Below, piece after piece: positions 26,464 to 36,706 of a stretch of 64,000 nt of DNA (its first letter is position 1; every line of letters begins with the position of its first letter). Location of the stretch: positions 1 to 64,000 of the forward strand of contig CAVXQE010000010.1 in NCBI GenBank assembly GCA_963763755.1, in the 5' to 3' direction. Source of the stretch: Gaiellasilicea sp963763755 (GTDB lineage Bacteria; Actinomycetota; Thermoleophilia; Gaiellales; Gaiellaceae). A program made the translations under genes and the position numbers. The notes beneath the pieces were generated by a model that was not told the origin of the DNA, made no database searches, and saw nothing but the letters and a program-made list of their open reading frames with translations.

Positions 26464-27209
26464 GACAGCAGCCCGAGGTATGCGTCCAGCAGCGCCGAAC
26501 CGGCGAAGAGGGCCACCACGGCGCCGAGGGCGAGGAAGGGGCCGAACGGGATCTTCATCTTCCGGGCCGCGCTGCCGTGCCGCGCGAACAGGACGGCCGA
26601 CGGCACGAGCGCCGAGATCGTCCCGACCATCAGTGCGACCGGCACCGTGCGCCCCAGCGCGACGCCGAGCAGCAGGGCGAGCTTGACGTCGCCCATCCCC
26701 ATGCCGCCGGGGTAGGCAAGCGCGGCCAGGAGGAGGAACAGCGCGGCGCCGAGCCCCGCGGCCGTCCACTCCACCGACGGGTGGAGGAGCGTGTTCGCGG
26801 CGAGCACGACGGCCGCCGCAGGCAGGACGATGCGGTTCGGGATGATGCGCCGCTCGAAGTCGGTGGCGGAGACGGCGACGAGCGCCGCGCAGAGGAAGGA
26901 GGCGACTGCGGCGTCCCACGTGACGCCGAAACGGAGGACGCAGCCCGCGATCAGCAGCCCCGTCGTGGCCTCGACGAGCGGGTACCGCCAGGGAATCGCC
27001 GTCCGGCAGTGGCGGCAGCGCCCGCGCAGGAACGCGAACGAGAGCAGCGGCAGGTTGTCGTACCACGCGAGCGGGGTCGCGCAGGCCATGCAGGCCGACC
27101 CGGGGCTGACGACGGAGCGGCGCAGCGGGATCCGGGCCGCGAGGACGTTCAGGAAGCTCCCGAACGCGAGGCCGGGGAGGAGCGCGATGGCGGCGAGTGT
27201 GAGCTCCAT
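26460..27209 (-). CDS. pilD: Prepilin peptidase / N-methyltransferase PilD
   Basis: 249 residues from MELTLAAIALLPGLAFGSFLNVLAARIP. The zinc-binding loop has CxxC pairs (CMACATPLAWYDNLP, CRHCRTAIPWRYPLVE). The two catalytic Asp motifs of A24 aspartic peptidases are present (SATDFERRIIPN and GMGMGDVKLALL). Eight membrane helices are likely. It cleaves the leader of the prepilins at 24695, 17944 and 28285 and methylates their new N-terminal Phe. Its stop overlaps the pilB start. Confidence 0.93.
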   Translation of the reverse strand: MELTLAAIALLPGLAFGSFLNVLAARIPLRRSVVSPGSACMACATPLAWYDNLPLLSFAFLRGRCRHCRTAIPWRYPLVEATTGLLIAGCVLRFGVTWDAAVASFLCAALVAVSATDFERRIIPNRIVLPAAAVVLAANTLLHPSVEWTAAGLGAALFLLLAALAYPGGMGMGDVKLALLLGVALGRTVPVALMVGTISALVPSAVLFARHGSAARKMKIPFGPFLALGAVVALFAGSALLDAYLGLLS

Positions 27210-27210
27210 C

Positions 27211-28285
27211 TCAGGAGGCCGCTGTTGCGGAGGGCGATGTCGTCGGTCAGGAGGAAGCGCTGCTTGGCGTCGTTCGGCGTCGCGTCGACTGCGAGCGTCA
27301 CCGCGAGCTTCGCGCTGGGCGCCCGCGCGCTCGACGCGCTGTAGACGGGCGTGTCCTGCGGGTACTGGCCGGCGAGGCCGCCGCTGCAGCCGGTGAAGCT
27401 CGTTCCCGTCGTGCCCGTGCACGTGACGACGCCGGACGACGCGAAGACGATCGCGTTCGGCCCGGAGTTGAAGTTCGCCATGCTCGAGACGTTGATCGTC
27501 GTGCTCGGCAGCGTCAACGGGTTCGCCGTGAGCCTGGCCGGGCCGGAGTCGACGAACGAGGTGCCCGACGTGACGTTCCCGAGCAGGCGGAAGTCGCCGT
27601 CGCGGCCGTACACGTTGTACGACGTCGCTCCCGGATAGGCCGACCAGCTGACGGTGACCGATTCGCGGCGGTGATCGGGGGTGGTGACCACGCCGGGAAC
27701 TTCGGCGCCGCCCGGCGAGCAGCGCGGTGACGACGTACGAGTAGGTTCCCGACGGAAGCGCGCCGGTCGCCGCCTGGGCGGGCGTCGCGGCCGGGAGGAA
27801 GCGTGCATCGAAGATCTTGCCGGCGGTGACGCTCGGAGTAGTCCACGAGGTTCGACGCCCAGTGTCGTCCCGGTGCCCGAGCAGGTGCTGCCGGCGTAGC
27901 GCCAGAGCGTGTACGGCTGCGCGCCCGCGACGGGCGGCGTCGCGCCGTTCCTGTCCTTCGTGCACCACGTCACGGTCGCTGGCGCCGCCGGTCGCCTGGC
28001 AGTAGCTGCCGAGCGTGACCGTGACCGCAGAGGCCGGGTAGCCGCTGCGTCGGCGTGAGCCGTGCTCGCGCAGTGGATCTCGCGCCGGAGCTTGTCGAGC
28101 CCGAGCCGTGCGTGCTGCTGCGCCTCCGTGCGGTTCGTCTGGTCGCTGCTGCGGACGAGGAGCCCGCTCGTGAAGAGCTGTGCGATCGCCGCGACGACGA
28201 TTCCGAGGATCGCGAGCACGACGAGCATCTCGGCGAGGGTGAAGCCGTCCTCGGCAGCCCTCAGACGCCGTACGGAAGCCGGCAT
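27211..28285 (-). CDS. Pseudopilin with an internal FN3-like domain, frameshifted
   Basis: The start MPASVRRLRAAEDGFTLAEMLVVLAILGIVVAAIAQLFTSG (28285) overlaps the upstream PilT stop. It has a class III leader with Gly before Phe, Glu at mature position 5 and the pilin helix, like PilW/GspJ-type minor pilins (GLDKLRREIHC). Several frame changes occur between about 28060 and 27640. The clean C-terminal half contains an FN3 segment (SVTVSWSAYPGATSYNVYGRDG, GTSFVDSGPA) and a Ser/Thr/Gly-rich beta domain, ending TDDIALRNSG, a typical PilW-like end. About 355 residues. FN3 fused to a pseudopilin suggests an exposed adhesive tip (inference). Confidence 0.72.
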
Positions 28286-29449
28286 CAGACCACGCGCAGG
28301 GTGTCGGCGCCGGCGAGCGCGAGCGCGTCGGCGTCGTCGGAGTCGGCCGCTGCGTCGCTGCGCTCCTCGACCGCCTTCTGCATGAGCGCGCGCGCGAGCG
28401 GGATCGTGAAGTCGTGCCGGTTGGGTGCGGCGGCGACCGCGGTCTCCGCGTCGACCTCGCCGCCGACGACGAGGTCGATCAGCGCCTGCGTGAGCGTCTG
28501 CATCTGGAAGAACGCGCCCTCGGCGATCGCCTCCGGCACCTCCTCCGGCCTGTTCTCGCGGATCAGCTCCTGGATGCGGGCGTTCGCGACCATCACCTCG
28601 ACGGCGGCGACACGGCCACCGCCGATGCGCGGCAGCAGCCGCTGCGAGATGACGCCCTTGAGCACGCCCGCGAGGATCGACCGCACCTGCTCCTGCTTGC
28701 CCGCCGGGAAGAACTCGACCAGGCGGCCGAGCGTCTCGGCCGCGTCGAGGGTGTGCATCGTCGAGAGCACGAGGTGACCCGACTCGGCGGCCTGGAGTGC
28801 CGTCTCGGCGGTCTCGCGGTCGCGCAGCTCGCCGATCAGGATCACGTCCGGGTCCTGCCGCAGGACACGCCGGAGCGCCTCGTGGAACGACCCGGTGTCG
28901 ATCCCGACCTCGCGCTGGTTCACGATGCACCGGTCGTCCTCGTGGAGGAACTCGATCGGGTCCTCGATCGTGACGATGTGCTGCCGGCGGGTGCGGTTGA
29001 TGTGCGCGAGCATCGCGGCGAGCGTCGTCGTCTTGCCGACGCCGGTGGCGCCGGTGACGAGGATCAGCCCGCGGTGCTCCTCGGACAGCTTCTGGACGCC
29101 GGCGGGCAGGCCCAGGCTCTCGAAGTCGGGAATCTCGTTGGGGATGACGCGGAACGCGAACGAGATCTCGCCGCGCTGCCGGAACGCGTTGACGCGGAAG
29201 CGCGGCAGGCCGTCGGCCTGGTAGGCGGTGTCGAGCTCGCCGGTCTCCTCGAAGGCGGCGAGACGCGACCGCGACGACGCGCCGACGAGCGCGAGCACCT
29301 CCGTCGAGCACGGCCGGATCGAGCGCCGGCCAACCTGGCATCGGCTCGAGCTCGCCGTCGCAGCGGACGATCGGCGGCCGGCCGACCTTGAGGTGGACGT
29401 CGCTCGCGTCGGCGTCGACGCTGCTGCGAAGCAGGCTGTTCAGATCCAT
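28285..29449 (-). CDS. Second PilT-family ATPase, one frameshift
   Basis: The N-terminal part MDLNSLLRSSVDADASDVHLKVGRPPIV (from 29449) is the PilT PAS-like domain. The frame changes near 29300, then runs clean to 28285. Motor motifs: Walker A VTGATGVGKTTTLAAML (Val replaces the usual Ser), IVTIEDPIEFLHEDD, Walker B DPDVILIGELRD and His box GHLVLSTMHT. About 388 residues. The C-terminal tail is acidic (AAADSDDADA). PilT paralogues (PilT2/PilU) modulate retraction. It lies between the PilX-like gene and the FN3 pseudopilin, overlapping the latter by ATGA. Confidence 0.9.
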
Positions 29450-29488
29450 GGATGAAACTCCTTCGTTGCCGGGGCGACATCGCTCATG

Positions 29489-31225
29489 TCAGCCGCCTCC
29501 GTAGTTCCGCGGCGACAAGAGCTGCGGCTTGGGCGGGTCGCTGATGATTCCGCCGCCGCCCGAGGGCGCGAAGTTGATCGGCGGGAAGATCAAGTCATTG
29601 CTCTGGCCGGCGAACACGCCGTCGTAGGCGCTGATCATCGGCCCCTGCATTCGCGAGGTCGTCTCGTTCTTGATCGCGTGATTCGCGATCAGGGCGCCCT
29701 GGAAGTCCGCGCTCTTCAGATGGATTCCGTCACCGGGGTCGAAGTCGCTTCCTTGCCCCTGCGCCGCGCCGGCGCCGTTGAGACCGTCGGCGACGATCAC
29801 CAGAGCGGCCTGATTGGGGTCCCAGGGCGATGTCGCGGTGTAGTCGCACGCGCCGGTGTAGCCGGGATGGGTGGCGCAGATCTCGTTGTTCTTCATCCCG
29901 AACGTGCCCGAGGCGACGATTGTCGCGGCGCCGGTGTAGCGGGCGGTGCCGCCGGGGGCGATGGTGATGCTGCCGTCGATGAAGATCGTCCCCTTGACGG
30001 TCAGCAATTTCGTCGCGCTGTTCCAGGAGAGCTCACCCAAGGTCGTCGAGCCCGCCATCGACTTGCACGTGTAGGAAGCGCCGGGCGTCAAGTTGAGCAC
30101 CGTGGTGGGGCTCGCGCTCCAGTTGATCGAGTTGTCCGGGACTCCGCTCGCGGTGTCGAACTTCGGCGGCGAGCCCGTGGACGTCGTGCAGGGCGCGAGC
30201 GGACCGAGGTCGGCGTTCTGGTACCAGTAGCCCAGGTTGCTCGTGGCGTCCGGCGGTCCCGACGGAGGGCCCGACGGGGCGATCGCTCCGCCGAAGGGCG
30301 CGCAGCACGTGAGCTTCGGGATGAAGGAGATGAACGGGGGCGGGCCAGGTGGTATGACGTTGTCGTGGACGGTCGCGAAGAGCGCGTCGTCGTCCCAATC
30401 GGCTGTCGCCGGCCCGCAGCTGTGCAGCGCCGGGGTCTTCTTCGAAGAGCACTGATGAACGACGTGGAGCTCGGCGATCCGCGGGTCGCCACCTCCGGTG
30501 AGGCCGATCTGGTTCTGCGGGTTCTTCAGGTAGAGGTCGCGGCCGATCGCGGCCTTCTGCGCAGCTCCGTCGACCACGGCCGTGGATTCCAGGTGCAGGT
30601 CGCGCGTCACGTACAGCGGCGCCTTGACGTGCACCGAGTTCTGGAACCACATGTCGCCGCCGGAGTAGAGGAAGTTCAGCGGCCCGGTGCCGCTCGCCTG
30701 CGACGTCGGTGGGATGACGACCGGGACAACGGCAGTGGCCGTACGGCTGACCGCGGCGGCGCTCGGCCCCGTGGGATTCCGCACTGAGCCAGTGGCCGTG
30801 AGCCGCCACTCGTACTTCCACGGAGTCGTCGGAGTGGCGACCAGCGGCCCGGCCAGCGTCCCGCTCCAGGTGACGCAGTTGTCCACCGGCGACGTGCAGC
30901 TGCCGCTCGCGTACACGGTCTGCCGCGGGGGCAGCAAGGTCGAGATGCCCGGGAACGCACCGACGGCTCCGCGGTCGTAGTTCTCGACCAGCACGGCGAG
31001 CGCGTTGTTGATCCCGGACTCGGCCAGGCTGTATGCCTTTTGTCCGGCGTTCGTGCGATGCGCGTCGCGGGCGCCGGAGGCCGTGAGGACGATCACGCCG
31101 GTCAGGCTGATGATCAGCACCAGCATAGTGAGCATGGCAAGGACGAGCGCGACGCCCTCCTCGTCGTGAAGGAGGCGGCGCCAGGCCGCGCCAACGCGGC
31201 GATCGTTCTGAGTCTCCGGGTGCAT
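29489..31225 (-). CDS. PilX-like exported protein of the pilus locus
   Basis: 578 residues from ATG 31225 (MHPETQNDRR). After a charged start, EEGVALVLAMLTMLVLIISLTGVIVL is the non-cleaved PilX/GspK-like helix, followed by AHRTNAGQKAYSLAESGINNALAVL, the usual PilX N-terminal region. The rest is a long beta-rich extracellular domain with repeated Gly/Pro loops (LNFLYSGGDMWFQNSVHVKAPLYVTRDL, GTIFIDGSITIAPGG) that resembles right-handed beta-solenoid or polymer-forming-like structure, with several Cys. It ends PKPQLLSPRNYGGG. It is the first gene of the minus-strand pilus operon. Likely a minor component or adhesin at the pilus base or tip. Confidence 0.78.
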   Translation of the reverse strand: MHPETQNDRRVGAAWRRLLHDEEGVALVLAMLTMLVLIISLTGVIVLTASGARDAHRTNAGQKAYSLAESGINNALAVLVENYDRGAVGAFPGISTLLPPRQTVYASGSCTSPVDNCVTWSGTLAGPLVATPTTPWKYEWRLTATGSVRNPTGPSAAAVSRTATAVVPVVIPPTSQASGTGPLNFLYSGGDMWFQNSVHVKAPLYVTRDLHLESTAVVDGAAQKAAIGRDLYLKNPQNQIGLTGGGDPRIAELHVVHQCSSKKTPALHSCGPATADWDDDALFATVHDNVIPPGPPPFISFIPKLTCCAPFGGAIAPSGPPSGPPDATSNLGYWYQNADLGPLAPCTTSTGSPPKFDTASGVPDNSINWSASPTTVLNLTPGASYTCKSMAGSTTLGELSWNSATKLLTVKGTIFIDGSITIAPGGTARYTGAATIVASGTFGMKNNEICATHPGYTGACDYTATSPWDPNQAALVIVADGLNGAGAAQGQGSDFDPGDGIHLKSADFQGALIANHAIKNETTSRMQGPMISAYDGVFAGQSNDLIFPPINFAPSGGGGIISDPPKPQLLSPRNYGGG

Positions 31226-31346
31226 GTCGCCAGGGTCGTCTACGGCGGGGTCTTCCCGACTCACCAATCGGGCTAGTCGGAGCCACCCACACCGGCGGGC
31301 CGCACCCGTGCGTTTATCGTCGGGCCGGATCAGGCAGACTTCCGTG

Positions 31347-31916
31347 ATGGCCACAGGCCTGGGGGTCGACGGCAACATCGAGCAGGCTCTGGAGAGCGTC
31401 GGCGTCCCGAGCTATGTCGTCGACGCAACGGGAGTCGTCCGGTGGATCAATGCGGCGGCGGAGCGTCTTCTCGGCGACGTTCGCGGTCGCCAGTTCACCT
31501 CCGTCGTCGCGCCCGAGGACACCCGCCGCGCCCGCGAGTTGTTCACTCAGAAGGTGCTCGGCACCGCCGCGTCCACAGAAGCGAATGGCGTCTTGCTGTC
31601 GACCGCCGGGGAGCGGGTCCCGGTGGAGATCAGCGCGGTGCCGCTCAAGAGCGGTGAACGAGTGGTCGGCGTCTTCGGGCTGTTGGAAGAACGCCCTGAC
31701 GACACGCTCAAAGCTCCACCACCCCCGCATCTCACCCCCCGCCAGGTCGAGGTGCTTCGTCTTCTGGAGCAGGGCGCTTCGACGAAGCAGATCGCTGCCG
31801 AGCTCCACCTGAGCACCGAGACCGTCAAGAACCACATCCGCGGTCTCTTTCGGGCTCTCGGCGTCAACTCTCGACTCGAAGCCGTCGCCGCCGCCCGTGC
31901 CGTCTCACCCCACTGA
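31347..31916 (+). CDS. PAS-LuxR transcription regulator
   Basis: 189 residues from ATG 31347. A PAS domain occupies about 10-110 (VGVPSYVVDATGVVRWINAAAERLLGD, VPVEISAVPLKSGERVVGVFG). A LuxR-type HTH (about 125-185) follows: LTPRQVEVLRLLEQGASTKQIAAELHLSTETVKNHIRGLFRAL. There is no receiver domain, so the PAS domain may sense a small ligand or redox state directly. It is divergent from the pilus operon (gap 31226-31346), so it could control that operon. I saw no clear operator in the gap. Confidence 0.85.
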   Translation: MATGLGVDGNIEQALESVGVPSYVVDATGVVRWINAAAERLLGDVRGRQFTSVVAPEDTRRARELFTQKVLGTAASTEANGVLLSTAGERVPVEISAVPLKSGERVVGVFGLLEERPDDTLKAPPPPHLTPRQVEVLRLLEQGASTKQIAAELHLSTETVKNHIRGLFRALGVNSRLEAVAAARAVSPH

Positions 31917-32010
31917 GCGACGTACGAGCCCCAGCGGATTCCGTTTCAGAAGTTCACATAGATCTGGAGGGGTCGCGAAGACCGAACGGCGGCCCTGGGG
32001 TCTCGTGCTA

Positions 32011-32412
32011 CTAGTCAGCCCACCAGTCGCGCTGGCCATCGACGTCTTCGCGCCGAGCGTCGCCGAGACTGGGTGCGCCGATGACGAGGATCTCGAGGCC
32101 CTCCGGCCCGGCCTCGTAGCCTCGCCACGTACCGGGCGGGACGCGCACCGCGTCCCACTCCTTGAGCTCGACGATCTCGTCGTCGACCTTCATCCGCCCG
32201 CTCCCGCGCACGACCACGTACACCTCCTCTTGCGTCTTGTGCGTGTGGCCGTACGGAAAGCGATAGCCGGGCGGGACGCGCTGGTAGCTCAGGCCGGATT
32301 TCTCGAGCTCGAGCGCCACAGTCGCCAAGCGGAACTCCAGGTCAGGCGAGCCGTCGAACCTGGAGCCGACGTCCTCCAGATCTTCCTTGAGGTTCCTGAG
32401 CGTGAACGGCAC
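32011..32412 (-). CDS. Cupin-domain protein
   Basis: 133 residues starting with a GTG (MPFTLRNLKEDLEDVGSRF). A single cupin barrel is visible: motif 1 GYRFPYGHTHKTQEEVYVVVRGSG with two His and a Glu as metal ligands, and motif 2 VELKEWDAVRVPPGTWRGYEAG, in which the usual final His is Arg or Trp. The substrate is unknown. It lies 92 bases upstream (in the minus direction) of no clear partner, between the PAS-LuxR gene and the cNMP/thioredoxin-reductase-like gene. Confidence 0.75.
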   Translation of the reverse strand: MPFTLRNLKEDLEDVGSRFDGSPDLEFRLATVALELEKSGLSYQRVPPGYRFPYGHTHKTQEEVYVVVRGSGRMKVDDEIVELKEWDAVRVPPGTWRGYEAGPEGLEILVIGAPSLGDARREDVDGQRDWWAD

Positions 32413-32504
32413 CGCGCAATCCTATGGCACCGCGCAGGACGTGCCAGCCCGCTCTTCGCCGGTCGGCTCTCAGAGCGGTGATCCGAATTTCTGTTGCAGG
32501 CACA

Positions 32505-34188
32505 TCACGGTCCCTTGGCTCGAGCGTGCTCCCTGAGGTACTGGTGCACGAATGCGATCGCCATGCTGCCCTCGCCGACTGCCGCTGCGACGCGCTTCAC
32601 GGGGCTGAACCGGACGTCGCCGCACGCGAAGATGCCGGGGACGCTTGTTCGAGGAGGTACGGGTCTCGGTCGAGTTGCCACCGTCCCGCTTCGTGCACGT
32701 CGGGACCGGTGAGCACGAAGCCTTTCTGGTCGAGTGCGATCTCTGGGGGGAGCCACGCGGTCTCCGCATCCGCGCCGATGAAGATGAACAGTCCACCGGA
32801 CGTGAGCCGCGTCGTCGCGCCGGTGGCGGCGTCGTGGACGTCGATTTCCTCGAGCGAGGTGTTGCCGTGCGCGGCGACCACCTCGTTCCGATAGAGCACG
32901 CGGATGTTCGGCCGTGTGGCCAGTTGGGCGACGAGATACTGCGACATGCTCTTCTCGAGCGCGTCGCCTCGGTAGAGGATGGTCACGCTCCGTGCGTGCG
33001 ACGAGAAGAACATTGCCGCCTGGCCGGCTGAGTTTCCGGCACCGATGACGTGAATGTCCAGGCCGTGGGTGTTCGCAGCTTCGCTCCGCGCCGCGCCGTA
33101 GAAGATGCCTCTGCCGCCGAAGCGGTCGAACCCCTCGATCGCCAGACGGCGCCAGGCGACTCCGCAGGCGAGAATGATCGTCGGCGTCCGCAGGATGTCG
33201 CCCCCGTCGAGGTACACCTGATGCGTCGCGGCGTCGACGCGCTCGATCGAGCGGGTGACGAGGATCTCGGCGCCGAGCCTGCGTGCCTGCTGGAGCGCGC
33301 GACTCGAGAGCGCTTCGCCGGCGACGCCTGACGGGAAACCGAGGTAGTTTTCGATCCTGGAGGACGTACCCGCCGACCGCCGGGCGCCTCGCGCTCGATC
33401 ACGATCGTACGAAGCCCCTCGGACGCACCGTAGACAGCGGCTGCCAGGCCGGCAGGCCCTGCGCCGACGATCACCGTGTCGTACTCCGCAGCCGCCGGCT
33501 CGGTCGCGATGTCGAGAAGCTCCGCCACCCGCCGTAGCTGGGGCCGCGCGACGGTCTTGCCGTTCACGACACGAACAGCGGGGAGGTCGCTATCGGCCGG
33601 CAGCGGGCCTGACCACCTCTCCGCATCGGCGGGCACGTCCGGCTGGAGCCATCTGAATCGGATCTGGTTGCGGTCGAGAAATCGTCGCAGCTGCGCGCAC
33701 GAAGCGTCTCGGCGATGGCCGAGGACGATCGCCCTGAAGGGGGCCGGCGTGGCCGCGTGGGCCTGGAGGCCTCTCGGACCTACCAGCCGGTCGTTCGCGA
33801 GGAGACGTACGCGCTCCGCAACGTCCGGCGCGGCGGCTGCGAGCTCCTGGTAGTCGTGCAGATCGATCCGGAACACACGCGACGTTTCCACTGCGCGGAA
33901 GCCGCCGGGATAGAGCATTCCGAACGCGATCGACATCTCGCCGAAAATGTCACCCGGCTTCCGCTCACCGACGATGCTCTCCACCCCGTCGACGCGCCTG
34001 ACCACCTCGATCCGACCTTCGAGGAGGCCGAAGAGCGACCGCTCGTCACCCTCGTTCACGGCGGACTCGCCTGGCGCGAGCGTGATATCTGCGACCACCC
34101 GGGACAGCCGGTCACGTTCGGACGACTCGAGGTCCGCGAACACACCGATCCGACCGATCTCCTCCGCCGTCACCACGAAATGCACCAT
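32505..34188 (-). CDS. Cyclic-nucleotide-binding / thioredoxin-reductase-like FAD oxidoreductase, two frameshifts
   Basis: About 560 residues. An N-terminal cNMP-binding domain (about 5-130: VNEGDERSLFGLLEGRIEVV, GERKPGDIFGEMSIA) is followed by a glutaredoxin-like segment (APFRAIVLGHRRDASCAQLRRFL) and a thioredoxin-reductase-like domain: FAD motif DTVIVGAGPAGLAAAVYGASEGL, NADPH motif IHVIGAGNSAGQAAMFF, and the C-terminal IFACGDVRFSPVKRVAAAVGEGSMAI. Frame changes lie near 33360 and 32640. The redox CxxC is absent (FYGAARSEA occupies its place), as in other members of this actinobacterial fusion family. It is probably a regulated flavin oxidoreductase with an unknown acceptor. Confidence 0.82.
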
Positions 34189-34402
34189 CGCCGCCGGCTT
34201 AGCAGCGTGCGGTGGTCGACGGCCGGTGCTCTGGACACGACCAAACGATGTTCGCGTCCGGTGCCGCTCAAGACTCGCAGACGCTACTGCACCGCGTTCG
34301 TCTGCGCCAGCGCGTCGGCGTGAGCCCGGAGAGGCCCGTTACGCGGATCGCACTCGGTGGCGCGCGTCCGTACGTCTCGACGAAGGGTGGGCCTAGGCCG
34401 CG

Positions 34403-35294
34403 CTAGCGCAGCTTCTTCAGGGCCGGCGCGAGTGCCTGGCCGCCCGCGAGCACGGGCTCGAAGAGGTCGCCGTGCTTTTCGACCCGCTCGAGCGCCTCGC
34501 GTATCCCGAAGTGGCGCGGCGTCACGTCCTCGGTCAGCTCGTCCCAGCGAAGCGGCGTCGAGACCGGTGCGCCCGGCTTCGGCCGCACCGAGTAGACCGA
34601 GGCGATCGTCTTCCCCCGCGCGTTCTGACGGTGGTCGACGAGCACGCCCTCGCGCTTGTGCTTCAGCCACTCGGTCGTGACCAGCCCTGGGTGCCGCTCC
34701 TCGAGCCCGCGCGCCACGAGCTCCGCGAACTCGTAGGTCTGCTCGAAGGTCGCTCGACGCGTAATCGGGACGAGCACGTGAATCCCGTCGGCGCCGCTCG
34801 TCTTGACGTAGGACTCGAGCTCGAGCCGCTCGAGCTCCTCGCGGATCAGGTGAGCGACGCGGATCGCGAGGGTGAAGCCGCCGTCGGGCGGGTCGAGGTC
34901 GAAGAGCACGAAGTCCGGGCGGTGCGGCTTGTCGACGCGCGAGTACCAGGCATTCATGTCGATGCAGTTCATCTGCACCATCCAGAGCACCGCCTCCGGC
35001 GAGTTGACGAGCGGGAAGTCGACGAGCCGCGACTCGCCCTTGCGGCGCGGGGTAGGTGCGGTAGGTGCGCGTCGGGATCCAGGAGGGCATCCCCTTCGGC
35101 GCCTGCTTCTGGAAGTACACGTCCCCGTCCACGCCGTAGGGCGAGCGCTTCATCGTGAACGGCCGGTTGCGCAGGTGCGGGACGAGCACCGGCGCGATTG
35201 CGCGGTAGTACTCGAACAGGTCCTGCTTCGTGATCCCTTCGTCGGGAAACAGGACTCGTTCCGGGCTCGAGAGGCGGACCGACCGCGGCGCCAC
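34403..35294 (-). CDS. LigD-type DNA polymerase/primase domain protein, one frameshift
   Basis: A GTG at 35294 begins VAPRSVRLSSPERVLFPDEG, the usual LigD polymerase start; open sequence upstream to 35417 looks non-coding. TMKRSPYGVDGDVYFQKQAPKGMPSW follows, then a frame change near 35050. The core NSPEAVLWMVQMNCIDMNAW contains FVLFDLDPPDG, the catalytic Asp pair of the archaeo-eukaryotic primase fold, then YVKTSGADGIHVLVPI and a C-terminal region. About 297 residues: only the polymerase domain, no ligase or nuclease. Such stand-alone proteins act with separate LigD ligase and Ku in non-homologous end joining; neither is in this window. Confidence 0.85.
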
Positions 35295-35469
35295 GCATGG
35301 GGTTGTACCTGTCCGGCGGTGCGCTGCGTCGGACTGGGTGACGGTCGAGACGCAGTTGTCGGTTGACCCTGTGAACCGCGGGTCGTACCGTTGCGCAACA
35401 TGCTGCATCGCCCGCACGTCCTGACGTTGACTACTTCACTTGCGGGCGTCGAAGCCCGCCGGAGGTAGC

Positions 35470-36705
35470 GTGGCGACTCCTTTGGTCTTCGGACTCGTGC
35501 TCGCCGGGGGCGAGGGGAAGCGGCTGGCGCCGCTGACCGCGGATCGCGCCAAGCCTGCGGTGCCGTTCGGTGGCAACTACCGCCTGATCGACTTCGCGCT
35601 CTCGAACCTCGTCAACGCGGGGTACCTGCAGATTGTCGTACTGACCCAGTACAAGAGCCACTCGCTCGACCGGCACATCTCGACGACGTGGCGTCTCTCG
35701 CCGCTGCTCGGAAACTACGTCACCGCTGTTCCGGCACAGATGCGCCACGGCCCGCACTGGTTCGCCGGCTCGGCCGACGCGGTCTACCAGAACCTCAATC
35801 TGCTCTACGACGAGCGCCCCGACTACGTCTGCGTGTTCGGTGCCGACCACATCTACCGCATGGACCCGCGCCAGATGGTGGATCAGCACATCGAGACCGG
35901 AGCCGGTGTGACGGTGGCCGGCATCCGCGTCCCGATCGAGCAGGCAGGCGAGTTCGGCGTGATCGAGGCCGGAGACGACGGTCGTACGATCCGCGCCTTC
36001 CGCGAGAAGCCCAGCGACCCCGCCGGGCTCGCCGACGCGCCCCACCAGGTCTTCGCGTCGATGGGCAACTATGTGTTCAGCACGGACGTGCTCGTCGAAG
36101 CGGTCACGATCGACGCTGCTGACGAGTCCTCGAGCCACGACATCGGCGGCAACCTGATTCCGGCGCTCGTCCAGCGCGGCGAGGCTCAGGTCTACGATTT
36201 CACCGCCAACGTGGTGCCGGGAGTGAGCGAGCGGGAGCACAGTTACTGGCGCGACGTCGGAACGATCGATGCCTTTTACGACGCGCACATGGACCTCGTC
36301 TCGGTCGACCCGGTCTTCGACCTCTACAACCGCGAGTGGCCCATCCTGAGCTGGTCCGAGCCTCGGCCGCCGGCCAAGTTCCTGTTCGAGGACGTCGGCC
36401 GCACCGGACACGCGGTCGACTCGATGGTGAGCGCCGGCGTGATCGTCTCGGGTGCGACCGTGCGCCGCTCGATCCTGTCCCCGGACGTGCATCTGCACTC
36501 CTACAGCGAGGTCGAGGCGTCGGTCTTGATGCACGGCGTCGACGTGGGGCGGAATGCAATCGTCCGGCGCGCAATCGTGGACAAGAACGTTCGCTTCGAG
36601 GACGGAGCGCACGTCGGAGTCGACCCGGCGGCAGACCGCGAGCGGTTCGTCGTGTCCCCAGGCGGAGTCGTCGTGATCCCCAAGGGTGCGACCGTGGCGG
36701 CGTGA
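35470..36705 (+). CDS. glgC: Glucose-1-phosphate adenylyltransferase
   Basis: 411 residues from the GTG at 35470, preceded by GGAGG. It makes ADP-glucose from ATP and glucose-1-phosphate, the first committed step of bacterial glycogen synthesis. The N-terminal nucleotidyltransferase has LVLAGGEGKRLAPLTADRAKPAVPFGG and FGADHIYRMDP, with FREKPSDP further on (substrate-binding Glu-Lys). The C-terminal left-handed beta-helix carries SMVSAGVIVSGATVRRSILSP repeats and the allosteric site. It is followed after one base by glgA in the same operon. No frameshifts. Confidence 0.95.
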   Translation: MATPLVFGLVLAGGEGKRLAPLTADRAKPAVPFGGNYRLIDFALSNLVNAGYLQIVVLTQYKSHSLDRHISTTWRLSPLLGNYVTAVPAQMRHGPHWFAGSADAVYQNLNLLYDERPDYVCVFGADHIYRMDPRQMVDQHIETGAGVTVAGIRVPIEQAGEFGVIEAGDDGRTIRAFREKPSDPAGLADAPHQVFASMGNYVFSTDVLVEAVTIDAADESSSHDIGGNLIPALVQRGEAQVYDFTANVVPGVSEREHSYWRDVGTIDAFYDAHMDLVSVDPVFDLYNREWPILSWSEPRPPAKFLFEDVGRTGHAVDSMVSAGVIVSGATVRRSILSPDVHLHSYSEVEASVLMHGVDVGRNAIVRRAIVDKNVRFEDGAHVGVDPAADRERFVVSPGGVVVIPKGATVAA

Positions 36706-36706
36706 C

